From assembly GCF_014192015.1 (NCBI RefSeq), contig NZ_JACHXJ010000001.1, forward strand, positions 806,001 through 870,000: DNA of 64,000 nt, given 5' to 3'. The DNA comes from Paenibacillus rhizosphaerae. Its GTDB lineage: Bacteria > Bacillota > Bacilli > Paenibacillales > Paenibacillaceae. The notes below the pieces were generated by a model that was not told the origin of the DNA, did not search any database, and worked only from the letters and a program-made list of their open reading frames with translations. This document shows, piece by piece, positions 1-7,737 of this stretch. Both the position numbers and the translations under genes were made by a program. The number at the start of each line of letters is the position of its first letter. The stretch's first letter is position 1.

Positions 1-264
1 ACGACCGATCTGCTGGCGAATGCGGTCGCGGAGAAAGTCGGGGACCACAACTCGATTTTGCTCGAAAACCATGGGCTTGTGACGACCGGGAAAAATTTAC
101 GTGAAGCGTACTACCGGACCGAGGTGGTGGAGGAAAGCGCGAAGGTGTACCTCGCCGCCAAGGCGGTGGGTGAGCCGAAAGTGCTGACCGACGCCGAGTA
201 CAAAGAGATCCAGTCGCTCGAAAGTGAAGCCTACCGGGTGCAGCTATTGCAGAAAATGAAGTGA
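1..264 (+). CDS. Class II aldolase/adducin-family protein, C-terminal part (5' partial)
   Basis: Frame 1 is open from the first base of the window to a TGA at 262-264, so only the last 87 residues of a gene that starts upstream are visible. The segment has the class II aldolase hallmark of a hydrophobic strand followed by ENHGLVTTGK, then a helix with Tyr and Glu residues and the usual GEP-x-x-L stretch near the end. This family includes L-fuculose-phosphate aldolase, rhamnulose-phosphate aldolase and ribulose-phosphate 4-epimerase, which use zinc to act on sugar phosphates. The metal-binding histidine pair and substrate-defining residues lie outside the window, so the substrate cannot be named. 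The next gene has its own promoter 11 bases after the stop. Confidence 0.8.
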   Translation, partial: TTDLLANAVAEKVGDHNSILLENHGLVTTGKNLREAYYRTEVVEESAKVYLAAKAVGEPKVLTDAEYKEIQSLESEAYRVQLLQKMK

Positions 265-274
265 TATCCGGCTC

Positions 275-304
275 TTGACATTCATCTTAATCATCCTGTA
301 AAGT
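275..304 (+). promoter_or_regulatory. Predicted sigma-A promoter of the proS T-box transcript
   Basis: A perfect -35 hexamer TTGACA (275-280) is followed after 18 bases by TAAAGT (299-304). Transcription would start near 311, just ahead of the T-box leader and on the edge of a 16-bp palindrome at 314-329. This is a motif match only. Confidence 0.6.
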
Positions 305-334
305 ATGGAAAAAACAAACCATGGTTTGTCAAAT

Positions 335-590
335 TTCCAAAGCGATGATCAAGAGCAACAGTTCATGAGGACCGGCGTTTTCCAGAGAAGAAACCCCTGG
401 CTGAAAGGTTTCCGCGCACGGGCATGAGCTTCCCGTCTTGTAGCTGCCGTGATGAAAGAATCTGCAGGTTCGAGTATTCATGGCCGGGTGATCCCGTTAT
501 ATTGCTATTAAGGACTGCCGTACTTGCGGCGGTTGAATACAGGGTGGTACCACGAACACATTCGTCCCTTCAGGACGGGTGTGTTTTTTT
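335..590 (+). promoter_or_regulatory. T-box leader, proline-specific, controlling proS
   Basis: The conserved T-box sequence AGGGTGGTACCACG is at 541-554, immediately before a terminator and 104 bases before proS. A Stem I can be drawn: GTTCATG (361-367) pairs with CATGAGC (423-429), and CAAG (350-353) pairs with CTTG (437-440). The internal loop on the 3' side between these helices reads TTCCCGT, which puts a CCC proline codon at 432-434 in the specifier position. In this class, uncharged cognate tRNA pairs with the specifier and with the T-box bulge, stabilising the antiterminator so that the synthetase gene is transcribed when charged tRNA-Pro is scarce. The pairing was drawn by eye; CCG at 433-435 is an alternative specifier register. 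Confidence 0.9.
554..590 (+). terminator. T-box intrinsic terminator
   Basis: A GC-rich stem formed by AACACATTCGTCC and its near-complement GGACGGGTGTGTT around a CTTC loop runs into seven T residues. The 5' arm overlaps the region that would pair with the T-box motif in the antiterminator, as expected for this switch. Confidence 0.85.
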
Positions 591-657
591 GTTGTTAGAG
601 TTCATGTTTGCCGCGGTAGTGTGCAGCATAAACAAGATAAGAGGAGGCTGATCGGCG

Positions 658-2397
658 ATGAGCCGTTATGTTAGCAAGCAAACATCCCTATTGATCCCAA
701 CACTGCGCGAGGCTCCTGCCGAAGCGGAAGCCCGGAGCCACCAGCTCCTGCTCCGGGCGGGCTTTATCCGGCAGCTGGCTGCGGGAATATACAGCTACCT
801 GCCGCTCGGCTGGCGCGTGCTGCGCCGCATCGAGGCCATCGTCCGTGAAGAAATGGACCAGGCCGGGTTCCAGGAGCTGCACCTGCCGGCCATGCAGCCG
901 GCGGAGCTGTGGGAGCGGTCCGGGCGGTACGGGGCCTACGGGGCGGAGCTGATCCGACTGCAGGACCGGCATGAGCGCGAGTTTGTGCTCGGACCGACGC
1001 ATGAGGAGGTCATTACGGCGCTTGCCGCGGCCGAGGTGAATACGTACCGCAAGCTTCCGCTTCGCCTGTACCAAATTCAGACGAAATTCCGGGATGAGCG
1101 GCGTCCGCGCTTCGGATTGCTCCGGGGCCGCGAATTCCTGATGAAGGATGCGTATTCGTTTGACCGCAGCTGGGAGGAGCTGGATCGGACCTATCAGGCG
1201 GTCCGGGACGCTTACCGCCGCATCTTCACCCGCTGCGGGCTGAAGTTCAGCATGGTGGAGGCGGAGGCGGGAGCCATTGGCGGTGAAGGGGAAACGCATG
1301 AGTTCATGGCGCCCGCGGAAATCGGCGAGGATACGGTCGTCAGCTGTCCGGCCTGCGGGTATGCGGCCAATCTGGAGAAGGCCGCAGCAGCTGCCGTGGA
1401 ACGTTCGCCGGAAGAAGCGGAACGCCAAGCTCCCGCCATCGAAAAAGTTTCCACGCCAAATACAAGGACGATCGATGAAGTGAGCGCCTTCCTTGGGGTG
1501 CTGCCGTCACATATTTTGAAGACGATGATTTATATGGCTGACGGAAAGCCCGTCGCCGCCCTCGTGCGGGGTGATCATGAAGTCAACGAGAATAAGCTTG
1601 CCGCGGCAATGGGTTGCGGGGAGCTTGAACTCGCCGATCCGCAGGACGTGCTGAAGGTGACGGGAGCGCCTCACGGTTACGCCGGACCCGTTGGCCTTGA
1701 TATTCCGGTCTATCTGGACCGCGATGCCGTGCTGTACGGCGGAGCGGTAGCCGGAGCGGGAGAGGAACATGCGCATGTGCGGAACGTGGTGCCGTTCCGG
1801 GATTATCAGCCGGCGCAAATCGGTGATTACCGCAATGCGCAGGAGGGGGACCGCTGTCCGAACTGCGGGGAGGCGCTGCATTTTGCCAAAGGCATCGAAA
1901 TAGGGCACGTCTTCAAGCTGGGCACCAAATACAGCAGCGTCCTCGATGCCGGTTATACGGACGAAGCCGGCCGGGAGCAGACGATGATTATGGGCTGCTA
2001 CGGCATCGGCATTTCCCGTCTCCTTTCGGCAGTGGCCGAGCAATCGCTCGCAGAACAAGGGATGTGCTGGCCGCTCGGCATTGCACCGTATCCAGTGCAT
2101 CTGATTCCCGTCTCCGCCAAGGATCCGGATCAAGCGGCGGTCGTGGACCGGATTGTCACAGAGCTTGCCCGGCAGAGTGTGGAATGTCTCGTCGATGACC
2201 GGGAAGAGCGGGCGGGCGTGAAATTCAAGGATGCCGACTTGATTGGCCTGCCGTTTCGCGTCGTTGTAGGCAAACGGGCCGGGGAGGGCATCGTGGAGTG
2301 GACGGACCGGAGAACCGGGGGACGGACCGAAGTGGCGTGGCAGGAGGCCGCCCGGATGATTACCGAAATTTGTTCCGCGTCAAGGGAAACTCTATAA
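658..2397 (+). CDS. proS: Prolyl-tRNA synthetase, bacterial type with editing insertion
   Basis: This cytoplasmic class II aminoacyl-tRNA synthetase charges tRNA-Pro with proline. The 579-residue length fits the bacterial ProS type, usually about 565-575. The N-terminal catalytic core (about 1-220) carries motif 2 around FRDERRPRFGLLRGREFLMKD and the LGPTHEE segment. An editing (INS/YbaK-like) domain occupies about 225-390 with the segment SHILKTMIYMADGKPVAAL. The core then resumes with a CxxC pair and motif 3 near GCYGIGISRLLSAV, and an anticodon-binding domain ends the protein. The ATG follows an AGAGGAGG ribosome site. Control by the upstream proline T-box supports the assignment independently. 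Confidence 0.97.
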   Translation: MSRYVSKQTSLLIPTLREAPAEAEARSHQLLLRAGFIRQLAAGIYSYLPLGWRVLRRIEAIVREEMDQAGFQELHLPAMQPAELWERSGRYGAYGAELIRLQDRHEREFVLGPTHEEVITALAAAEVNTYRKLPLRLYQIQTKFRDERRPRFGLLRGREFLMKDAYSFDRSWEELDRTYQAVRDAYRRIFTRCGLKFSMVEAEAGAIGGEGETHEFMAPAEIGEDTVVSCPACGYAANLEKAAAAAVERSPEEAERQAPAIEKVSTPNTRTIDEVSAFLGVLPSHILKTMIYMADGKPVAALVRGDHEVNENKLAAAMGCGELELADPQDVLKVTGAPHGYAGPVGLDIPVYLDRDAVLYGGAVAGAGEEHAHVRNVVPFRDYQPAQIGDYRNAQEGDRCPNCGEALHFAKGIEIGHVFKLGTKYSSVLDAGYTDEAGREQTMIMGCYGIGISRLLSAVAEQSLAEQGMCWPLGIAPYPVHLIPVSAKDPDQAAVVDRIVTELARQSVECLVDDREERAGVKFKDADLIGLPFRVVVGKRAGEGIVEWTDRRTGGRTEVAWQEAARMITEICSASRETL

Positions 2398-2476
2398 TAG
2401 AAGGTATTGTGCCTGCACACGGGAACCGAAGCCCCTGGGCATATCAATGTTATGTAATGCTATGATGGAGGAGACT

Positions 2477-3040
2477 ATGACGATCAGACTTGCGAAACGA
2501 GAAGACGCGCATCTTGCCGCCAGATTGCTGTACGATGCGCTGCATGATGTTGCGCATCAATTAACTGGAGAAGACAGCGAGGAAGCCGTGCTCTTCGCGC
2601 TTGAAGCCTATTTTGCCGCCGAGGAAGGCCGCCTTAGCTACAAGCAGACGCTGGTGAGTGAACTGGACGCCCGGCCGGTCGGCCTCGTGGTGGCATACGG
2701 AGGCGACCGGGCAGTGGAGCTGGACCGGCCCATCCTTGCAAGGCTGCGATCCATGAAGCAGGACCCGGATTTGCAGCTGGACAAGGAAGCGGATGTGGAC
2801 GAATTTTACATCGACACGCTATCGGTCTCGCCGGAATATGGCGGACAGGGGATCGGCACGTCCTTGATTCGCGCAGCCGAGGAACGGGCAAGTGCATACG
2901 GATACGCTAAAATCGCCATGGCGGTTGTAACAGATAACACGAAAGCCCATTCGCTGTACCTGAAGCTCGGATACCAAACCGACAAAAACATTATGATTAA
3001 CGGCCATGTGTATTATCATATGGTCAAGCATTTGGGTTGA
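2477..3040 (+). CDS. GNAT-family N-acetyltransferase
   Basis: A 187-residue single-domain GNAT protein. It shows the acetyl-CoA-binding motif A, VSPEYGGQGIGTSLI, in the middle and a motif B-like segment with TKAHSLYLKLGY near the C-terminus. These enzymes transfer an acetyl group from acetyl-CoA to an amine on a small molecule or protein; nothing here identifies the acceptor. The start is the ATG at 2477 because GGAGGAG lies just upstream; an in-frame ATG at 2447 lacks such a site. It sits 79 bases after proS without an obvious terminator between them, so read-through from the T-box transcript is possible. Confidence 0.85.
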   Translation: MTIRLAKREDAHLAARLLYDALHDVAHQLTGEDSEEAVLFALEAYFAAEEGRLSYKQTLVSELDARPVGLVVAYGGDRAVELDRPILARLRSMKQDPDLQLDKEADVDEFYIDTLSVSPEYGGQGIGTSLIRAAEERASAYGYAKIAMAVVTDNTKAHSLYLKLGYQTDKNIMINGHVYYHMVKHLG

Positions 3041-3066
3041 CGGAAGCCCGCGAAATATGAACGGAA

Positions 3067-3092
3067 AAAGGACAGCCGATTGGCTGTCCTTT
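3067..3092. terminator. Bidirectional terminator between convergent genes
   Basis: An 11-bp perfect stem, AAAGGACAGCC with GGCTGTCCTTT, closes a GATT loop. It has T-rich flanks on both strands and separates the GNAT gene from the convergent methyltransferase gene. Confidence 0.8.
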
Positions 3093-3124
3093 GCTGTATT
3101 TAAACCAGCGCTTTTTTCGGCATA

Positions 3125-3871
3125 TCAAGCCTCCGGTTCCCGGATCGGTTCGAAGATCGCCACCTGCCGCTTGCCGACCTTGAAATGCTGAAGCCGCTTA
3201 TAACGAGCGTGCCCCAGCTTCTGGCTTTTGTCCGCGATCATGGCGACGGCCGCACCTTCGCTGCTGAGCAGCGGATAGATATGCTCGAATAAAGCGGACA
3301 CCGGGTCGGCGTGGCCGCTTTCCCAACTGACGAGATCCCCGTATGGAAGGTCGGTCAGCACCAGATGGACCGGCTGATCGACGTGATCCAGGTTGTGCGG
3401 ATCCGTAATATTGTCCTGGAAAACGACGCTTTCGTCCAAAGTCAAGCCGGAGACTGCAGGCTCAAGCCGGGCCAAGCTCTCCAGCGCTTCCTTATGCGAC
3501 GTTTTGCCGTAGTTTTGATACAGCTCCCGCAGCTGGAGCTCCCGTTCACTGAGCCCCAGCTTCGTCAGGAGCGCCAAATTTTTACCTGCGACGGACAGGG
3601 CGTTCGGGTCGACATCCGAGGCATACATCCGCCGGATCCTTGATCCGTGAAGAAGACCGGTTATGGTCAGCAGGTAGGCTCCGCCGCAGCAGGGATCATA
3701 GAGAATATACGGGCCGGAAATTCCTCGCTTCTCCAGGATCCCAAAGCACCGCTGGACGATTTCGCTTCCGAGCCGCACCGGGAAGGAGGTCACGCCGGGA
3801 GCGTTATACAGGGCTCTGCCGCTGGCGTAATCCTCGTAGCGGCCCGCTTTTGTTTCATACAAGTATTCCAT
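3125..3871 (-). CDS. AviRa-like rRNA methyltransferase
   Basis: A 248-residue SAM-dependent methyltransferase. The N-terminal part has the unusual motif YDPCCGGAYLLT (about 58-69) followed by an acidic YASDVDP loop, and the catalytic-type motif DLPYGD sits near 170. Overall pattern and length match AviRa, the avilamycin-resistance enzyme that methylates a guanine in helix 91 of 23S rRNA. Family-level membership is my recognition from sequence. No avilamycin or other orthosomycin gene is nearby, so the role may be housekeeping rRNA modification or intrinsic resistance. The gene stands alone, convergent with the preceding GNAT gene. Confidence 0.75.
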   Translation of the reverse strand: MEYLYETKAGRYEDYASGRALYNAPGVTSFPVRLGSEIVQRCFGILEKRGISGPYILYDPCCGGAYLLTITGLLHGSRIRRMYASDVDPNALSVAGKNLALLTKLGLSERELQLRELYQNYGKTSHKEALESLARLEPAVSGLTLDESVVFQDNITDPHNLDHVDQPVHLVLTDLPYGDLVSWESGHADPVSALFEHIYPLLSSEGAAVAMIADKSQKLGHARYKRLQHFKVGKRQVAIFEPIREPEA

Positions 3872-4021
3872 ATCATTTACCTTTCAACCGTTCGTGTGTT
3901 TGCATATTTTATAACTGGTAACATTGTAGCACGGGAAGGTTCCCCGCCCCAATGCCACACAAAACGAAGGACTCAAGATCGTCCGGCAAATCGCAAGCTT
4001 TCCTTTTAAGAAAACATTCCG

Positions 4022-4591
4022 CTATTCCGCCGTCCGCTCAAGTCCGGGCCATTCCTCCGCCGTCACGGCAAGCAGGACATGATCTTCCCATACGCCGTTG
4101 ATTTGCAAATACCGCTCCGCAAGGCCCTCCCGGCGGAAGCCGGCTTTTTCCAGCACGCGCAGCGAACGCAGGTTCCTCGGCATGACGCCGGCCTGTACCC
4201 GGTGCAGCCCGAGGCTTCGGAACGCATGATCCACGCTCATGCGGACGGCCGCGGTCATATAACCTTTACCGTTCTGTTCCTGGGCCATAAAGTAACCGAT
4301 GTTGGCATTTTGAAATACACCCCGCGCAATTGCCGTCAAGGCAATCCGGCCGATCAATAGGTCCGATTCCTTTAAAAAGATGCCCAGCACACAAGCCTGG
4401 TCCAGTTCAGCGCCCGTGATGCCATTCCACACGTCCTTGATCTGTCCTTCCAGCGTCCAGAACGACTCGGGACGAATCGGTTCGAAGGGCTGAAGAAAGT
4501 CGCGGTTGTTTCGGCGCAGCGTAAAAAGCGCCTCCGCATCCTCTTCCACCAGCTCTCTTAAATAAATGGCCTCATGCGGATCCAGCAGCAT
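4022..4591 (-). CDS. RimJ/RimL-type GNAT acetyltransferase
   Basis: The 189-residue protein has the RimJ/RimL/YdaF layout: an N-terminal YLRELVEEDAEALFTLRR strand-helix, the RNNRDFLQPFEP segment, a mid-protein NIGYFMAQEQNGKGYMTAA acetyl-CoA-binding motif A, and a C-terminal NLRSLRVLEKAGFRREG motif. Members acetylate N-termini of ribosomal or other proteins, or amine-containing small molecules. The ATG is preceded by GGAGGG at good spacing. It is monocistronic and transcribed away from the glycosidase gene that follows; the acceptor is unknown. Confidence 0.87.
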   Translation of the reverse strand: MLLDPHEAIYLRELVEEDAEALFTLRRNNRDFLQPFEPIRPESFWTLEGQIKDVWNGITGAELDQACVLGIFLKESDLLIGRIALTAIARGVFQNANIGYFMAQEQNGKGYMTAAVRMSVDHAFRSLGLHRVQAGVMPRNLRSLRVLEKAGFRREGLAERYLQINGVWEDHVLLAVTAEEWPGLERTAE

Positions 4592-4882
4592 TACAATCCC
4601 TCCTTACAAATGTGATCGGTCGATGGCACTCCTTCCACATTTTCACCCGCTTCATATCGGCAATCTGAATGCCTGCTTACAGTAATATAAGCCAAATTTC
4701 CAGGCCTGTCCATGGCAAATGCTGTGGGTATCATCCCGGTTTCCTCCTACGTTATTTTAATGGTGTTTATACCAGATATACCAATATTTAGCGATCAAAC
4801 CGTCCGCATCTTTTTGATAGGATAAGAGTAAGAACTCTATGAAAGAAAAAAATATATTCTATGAAAAGTGAGGCACCCTCCC

Positions 4883-6484
4883 TTGATTAAACCGCAAAAG
4901 TTAGTAACCTTATTCGCAGCATTCATGCTGGCCGTCAGTACCGGACCGGCCTATGCCGCAGCCGGCAGCTCGAGTCTGCCTTTTCATGATATTTCGGGGA
5001 GCTTCGCTCGGGATGAAATCGTCGACCTCGTTCACGAGGGCGTTGTTGAAGGAACGGGAGGGGGAGCGTTTGAACCGCGCAAAACGGTAACGCGTGCCGA
5101 GTTTACCGCTATGACGGACCGATTGCTTAAATTGAAGGAAGTGGACGGGGACATTCCCGCTTTCAGCGATGTTCCGCGCACCTCCTGGTATTACGGCTGG
5201 GTGCAGGCCGGGCTGAACCTGGGCATCGTTCAGGGGAAAAGCGCCAGCACTTTTGAGCCGAAGGCAAATATTACCCGGGAGGAAGCCGCAGTCCTGATCG
5301 TTCGCGCGCTGAAAGAGGAACCCACTGCGGTCAGCGCCGGGCAGCTGCCTTATCAGGATGCTGCCAGCATTTCCGCATGGGCGCGCCCTTATGTCAAAGC
5401 CGCGGCTGCACTAGGCCTGATGGAAGGAGCAGGCGGGAAATTCCGCCCCAAAGCCAACATGACCCGCGAAGAAACCGCAGCTGTGCTTGACCGTGTGCTG
5501 CAAATTTCTTCATGGGATCAGGCGATCCATTCCACGCCGGCGTCCTCCCTGCAGGTCGGATGGCAGAATGGGTTGACCATATCCCAGTTTATTGCCAAGG
5601 TCAAGGCGTCCAACGTCAACACGATCGTACCCCGCTGGTTTTTCCTGGAGAAGGGGACCGGCTCCTTGTCCAACCATGTTGACGCCAGCCTGCTGAACTG
5701 GGCAAAGCAGAACAATAAGAAGGTATGGGCGCTCCTCGGCAATCACTCGGATCCCGAGCTGACGGACGATATTTTGACCGATCCTGCGAAAAAAAGCAGC
5801 GTGATCAAGCAGCTGACCGCTTATGTCAAATCGTACGGGCTGAGCGGCATCAACGTCGACTTTGAAAATGTCAGCCCCCAGGACCGTGAAGCACTGACGG
5901 CGTTCGTGACGGAACTGGACCAAAGCCTGCGTGCCGTGGGCGGCGTCGTATCGATCGACGTGTCGCCGGATCTCGGAACCGACTGGACGGAAGCCTTTGA
6001 TTACAAGGCGCTGGGACAAGCGGCGGACTATATCATCCTCATGGGCTATGATGAGCATTGGGGCGGCGATCCGATCGCCGGGTCTGTCTCTTCTTATCCT
6101 TGGGTGGAAAGCGCGCTGGACAAGCTTCTTCGCTCCGTGCCGTCGTCCAAGACGATTTTGGCGCTGCCTTTCTACACCCGGGACTGGACGCTGAAAGAAG
6201 GGGGCGCTACTTCGGAGGAATTGACACTGGCTCAGCAGGGCGTCCACACGCGTTCTGTCGCCTATAACCGCAGCTGGGACGACAACCTTGGGCAGTACGT
6301 GTTCAAGTATCAAAAGCAGGGATTTACTCACAAAATATGGGTTGAGGACAGCCGGTCCATTACGAAAAAATATGTCATGGCAGCCGACCGGGGTGTAGCC
6401 GGTTACGCTTTCTGGTATATGGGAGCGGAGACACCTGACGTATGGACGGCGATGTCCAATGCGAGCAGGTATGCCTCTTACTAA
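4883..6484 (+). CDS. Secreted SLH-domain glycoside hydrolase family 18 protein
   Basis: An exported cell-wall-anchored glycosidase. The N-terminus has a Lys-containing start and hydrophobic signal peptide ending in AYAAA. Three S-layer homology repeats follow (about 34-75, 93-140 and 155-205), with PFHDISGSF and the later FEPK/FRPKANMTREE repeats. A GH18 domain fills the rest, and its catalytic motif GINVDFEN places the acid-base Glu at about 328. The relation is closer to YaaH-like spore or cell-wall N-acetylglucosaminidases than to insect or fungal chitinases. I chose the TTG at 4883 because AGTGAGG precedes it and the signal peptide then begins MIKPQK; a GTG at 4868 is the alternative. Confidence 0.88.
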   Translation: MIKPQKLVTLFAAFMLAVSTGPAYAAAGSSSLPFHDISGSFARDEIVDLVHEGVVEGTGGGAFEPRKTVTRAEFTAMTDRLLKLKEVDGDIPAFSDVPRTSWYYGWVQAGLNLGIVQGKSASTFEPKANITREEAAVLIVRALKEEPTAVSAGQLPYQDAASISAWARPYVKAAAALGLMEGAGGKFRPKANMTREETAAVLDRVLQISSWDQAIHSTPASSLQVGWQNGLTISQFIAKVKASNVNTIVPRWFFLEKGTGSLSNHVDASLLNWAKQNNKKVWALLGNHSDPELTDDILTDPAKKSSVIKQLTAYVKSYGLSGINVDFENVSPQDREALTAFVTELDQSLRAVGGVVSIDVSPDLGTDWTEAFDYKALGQAADYIILMGYDEHWGGDPIAGSVSSYPWVESALDKLLRSVPSSKTILALPFYTRDWTLKEGGATSEELTLAQQGVHTRSVAYNRSWDDNLGQYVFKYQKQGFTHKIWVEDSRSITKKYVMAADRGVAGYAFWYMGAETPDVWTAMSNASRYASY

Positions 6485-6505
6485 TCATGAACCAGTAAGA
6501 TAAGT

Positions 6506-6540
6506 AGAGTCTGATCTTTAAATAGATCAGGCTCTTTTTT
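6506..6540 (+). terminator. Rho-independent terminator of the SLH-GH18 gene
   Basis: AGAGTCTGATCT pairs with AGATCAGGCTCT (one G-U) and is followed by a six-T run. Confidence 0.88.
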
Positions 6541-6586
6541 AATGTATATTTATTCAAAATAATTAGAATATATTAATCTAAAATTA

Positions 6587-6615
6587 TTGAACATTAAAAT
6601 CCACTCGATTAGAAT
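6587..6615 (+). promoter_or_regulatory. Predicted promoter of the ArsR-MFS pair
   Basis: TTGAAC (6587-6592) and TAGAAT (6610-6615) are separated by 17 bases in AT-rich DNA, each differing from consensus at one or two positions. The start codon lies 70 bases downstream. Confidence 0.6.
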
Positions 6616-6684
6616 GAAAATATAAGCCCAAATCCTGGGAGAACCCGGGTAACGAGAACATGGAATCCTGGAAGGAGAATAGAT

Positions 6685-7737
6685 ATGAACTTGCTGGATC
6701 TGTCCTTTAAAAGAACGAGCTATGAGGCTACAGTACAGACCTCCCTCTGGTATGAATGCGCACTGGGTGCAGCCGTGCTGACTTATCCGAAGCTTCACGG
6801 ATCGTTGGACAAGCCCGGCGAATATTATGCCCTGCTGCGGCAAAGAGCCAGCCGCCGGCTCGAAGCCGAGCTTCAGTACTGCCAGGAGCATAATACCTGG
6901 AAAATGCTGCTCCAGCTGCTGCATTCCCTGAGCTGCGAGACGATTGATAACTTTGCTCAGGAGATTCATGCTTTAAGCAGGGAGGAGTTCCGCTATCGTG
7001 TGCTCCCGTACCTGGAGACGGCTCTGGAGCCGGCGCGCAGACGGACGGCGGAGGGAGATCTGGCTGGTGCGGAAGAGATGATGGATGCCTGCCGCGGACA
7101 CCGTTTTTTTCCACAGATGATTCATGACGTAGTGACGATCGATGCGGATGCGTTAAGGGACCATTTGATTACACTGCTGCAGCTGTGGTACTCGGAGGTT
7201 ATGGAGGGCGAGCGGGAGATGACGGCGGCCGTGCTGAAGCGGGATGCGGAGGAGAAAATGGCCTGGCTTCGTTCGCTTGCACCCGAGGAAGTCGTCCTGC
7301 GGGCTACCGGGGTGGAATATGCCCCCGAGCCGGGGATTCAGCAGGTGCTGCTCATTCCGCATGTCATTTATAGGCCGTTTACGGTCGAGGCTTCGCTGCC
7401 GCAAACGAAGGTGTTCTATTATCCTGTCAGCGATACCAGCCTTCCAGGGCTCCGGGATCCTTACGAGCCGCCAGCCAGGCTGGTGCAGATCTACAAGGCG
7501 CTTGGAGATGACAAAAGGCTCCGCGCCTTGAAGCTGATCGCCGGGAAGGACCGGACGTTGAAGGAGCTGACCGACGCCTTGGGGCTGGGGAAAACGACGG
7601 TGCATCATCATTTGGCCGTCCTGCGCGCAGCCGGGCTCATCCGGGTGAATGGCGGCAGCTATGCCTGGAATGCACAGTCCCTTCATCATCATGAGCGGGA
7701 GCTGAACGAATTTTTGTCCGGCAGCCACGATGAATAG
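6685..7737 (+). CDS. ArsR-type winged-helix regulator with large N-terminal domain
   Basis: A 350-residue protein, far longer than a classical ArsR (about 100 residues). The C-terminal 90 residues form a winged helix: YKALGDDKRLRALKLI, then TLKELTDALGLGKTTVHHHL as recognition region, then a wing. The first 250 residues are helical and unrecognised, with no metal-binding cysteine cluster, and probably sense a ligand or mediate dimerisation. The stop overlaps the start of the MFS exporter by eight bases, so both are translated from one message. A likely role is local control of that exporter, which is inference. The ATG follows GAAGGAG. Confidence 0.83.
   Translation: MNLLDLSFKRTSYEATVQTSLWYECALGAAVLTYPKLHGSLDKPGEYYALLRQRASRRLEAELQYCQEHNTWKMLLQLLHSLSCETIDNFAQEIHALSREEFRYRVLPYLETALEPARRRTAEGDLAGAEEMMDACRGHRFFPQMIHDVVTIDADALRDHLITLLQLWYSEVMEGEREMTAAVLKRDAEEKMAWLRSLAPEEVVLRATGVEYAPEPGIQQVLLIPHVIYRPFTVEASLPQTKVFYYPVSDTSLPGLRDPYEPPARLVQIYKALGDDKRLRALKLIAGKDRTLKELTDALGLGKTTVHHHLAVLRAAGLIRVNGGSYAWNAQSLHHHERELNEFLSGSHDE

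Noticed and set aside
424..651. 75-codon open frame in the proS leader
   Set aside because: It overlaps the T-box and terminator, lacks a ribosome binding site, and its sequence is explained by the RNA structure.
688..1428. Long minus-strand frame opposite proS
   Set aside because: High-GC antisense shadow of a well supported gene; no ribosome site or family.
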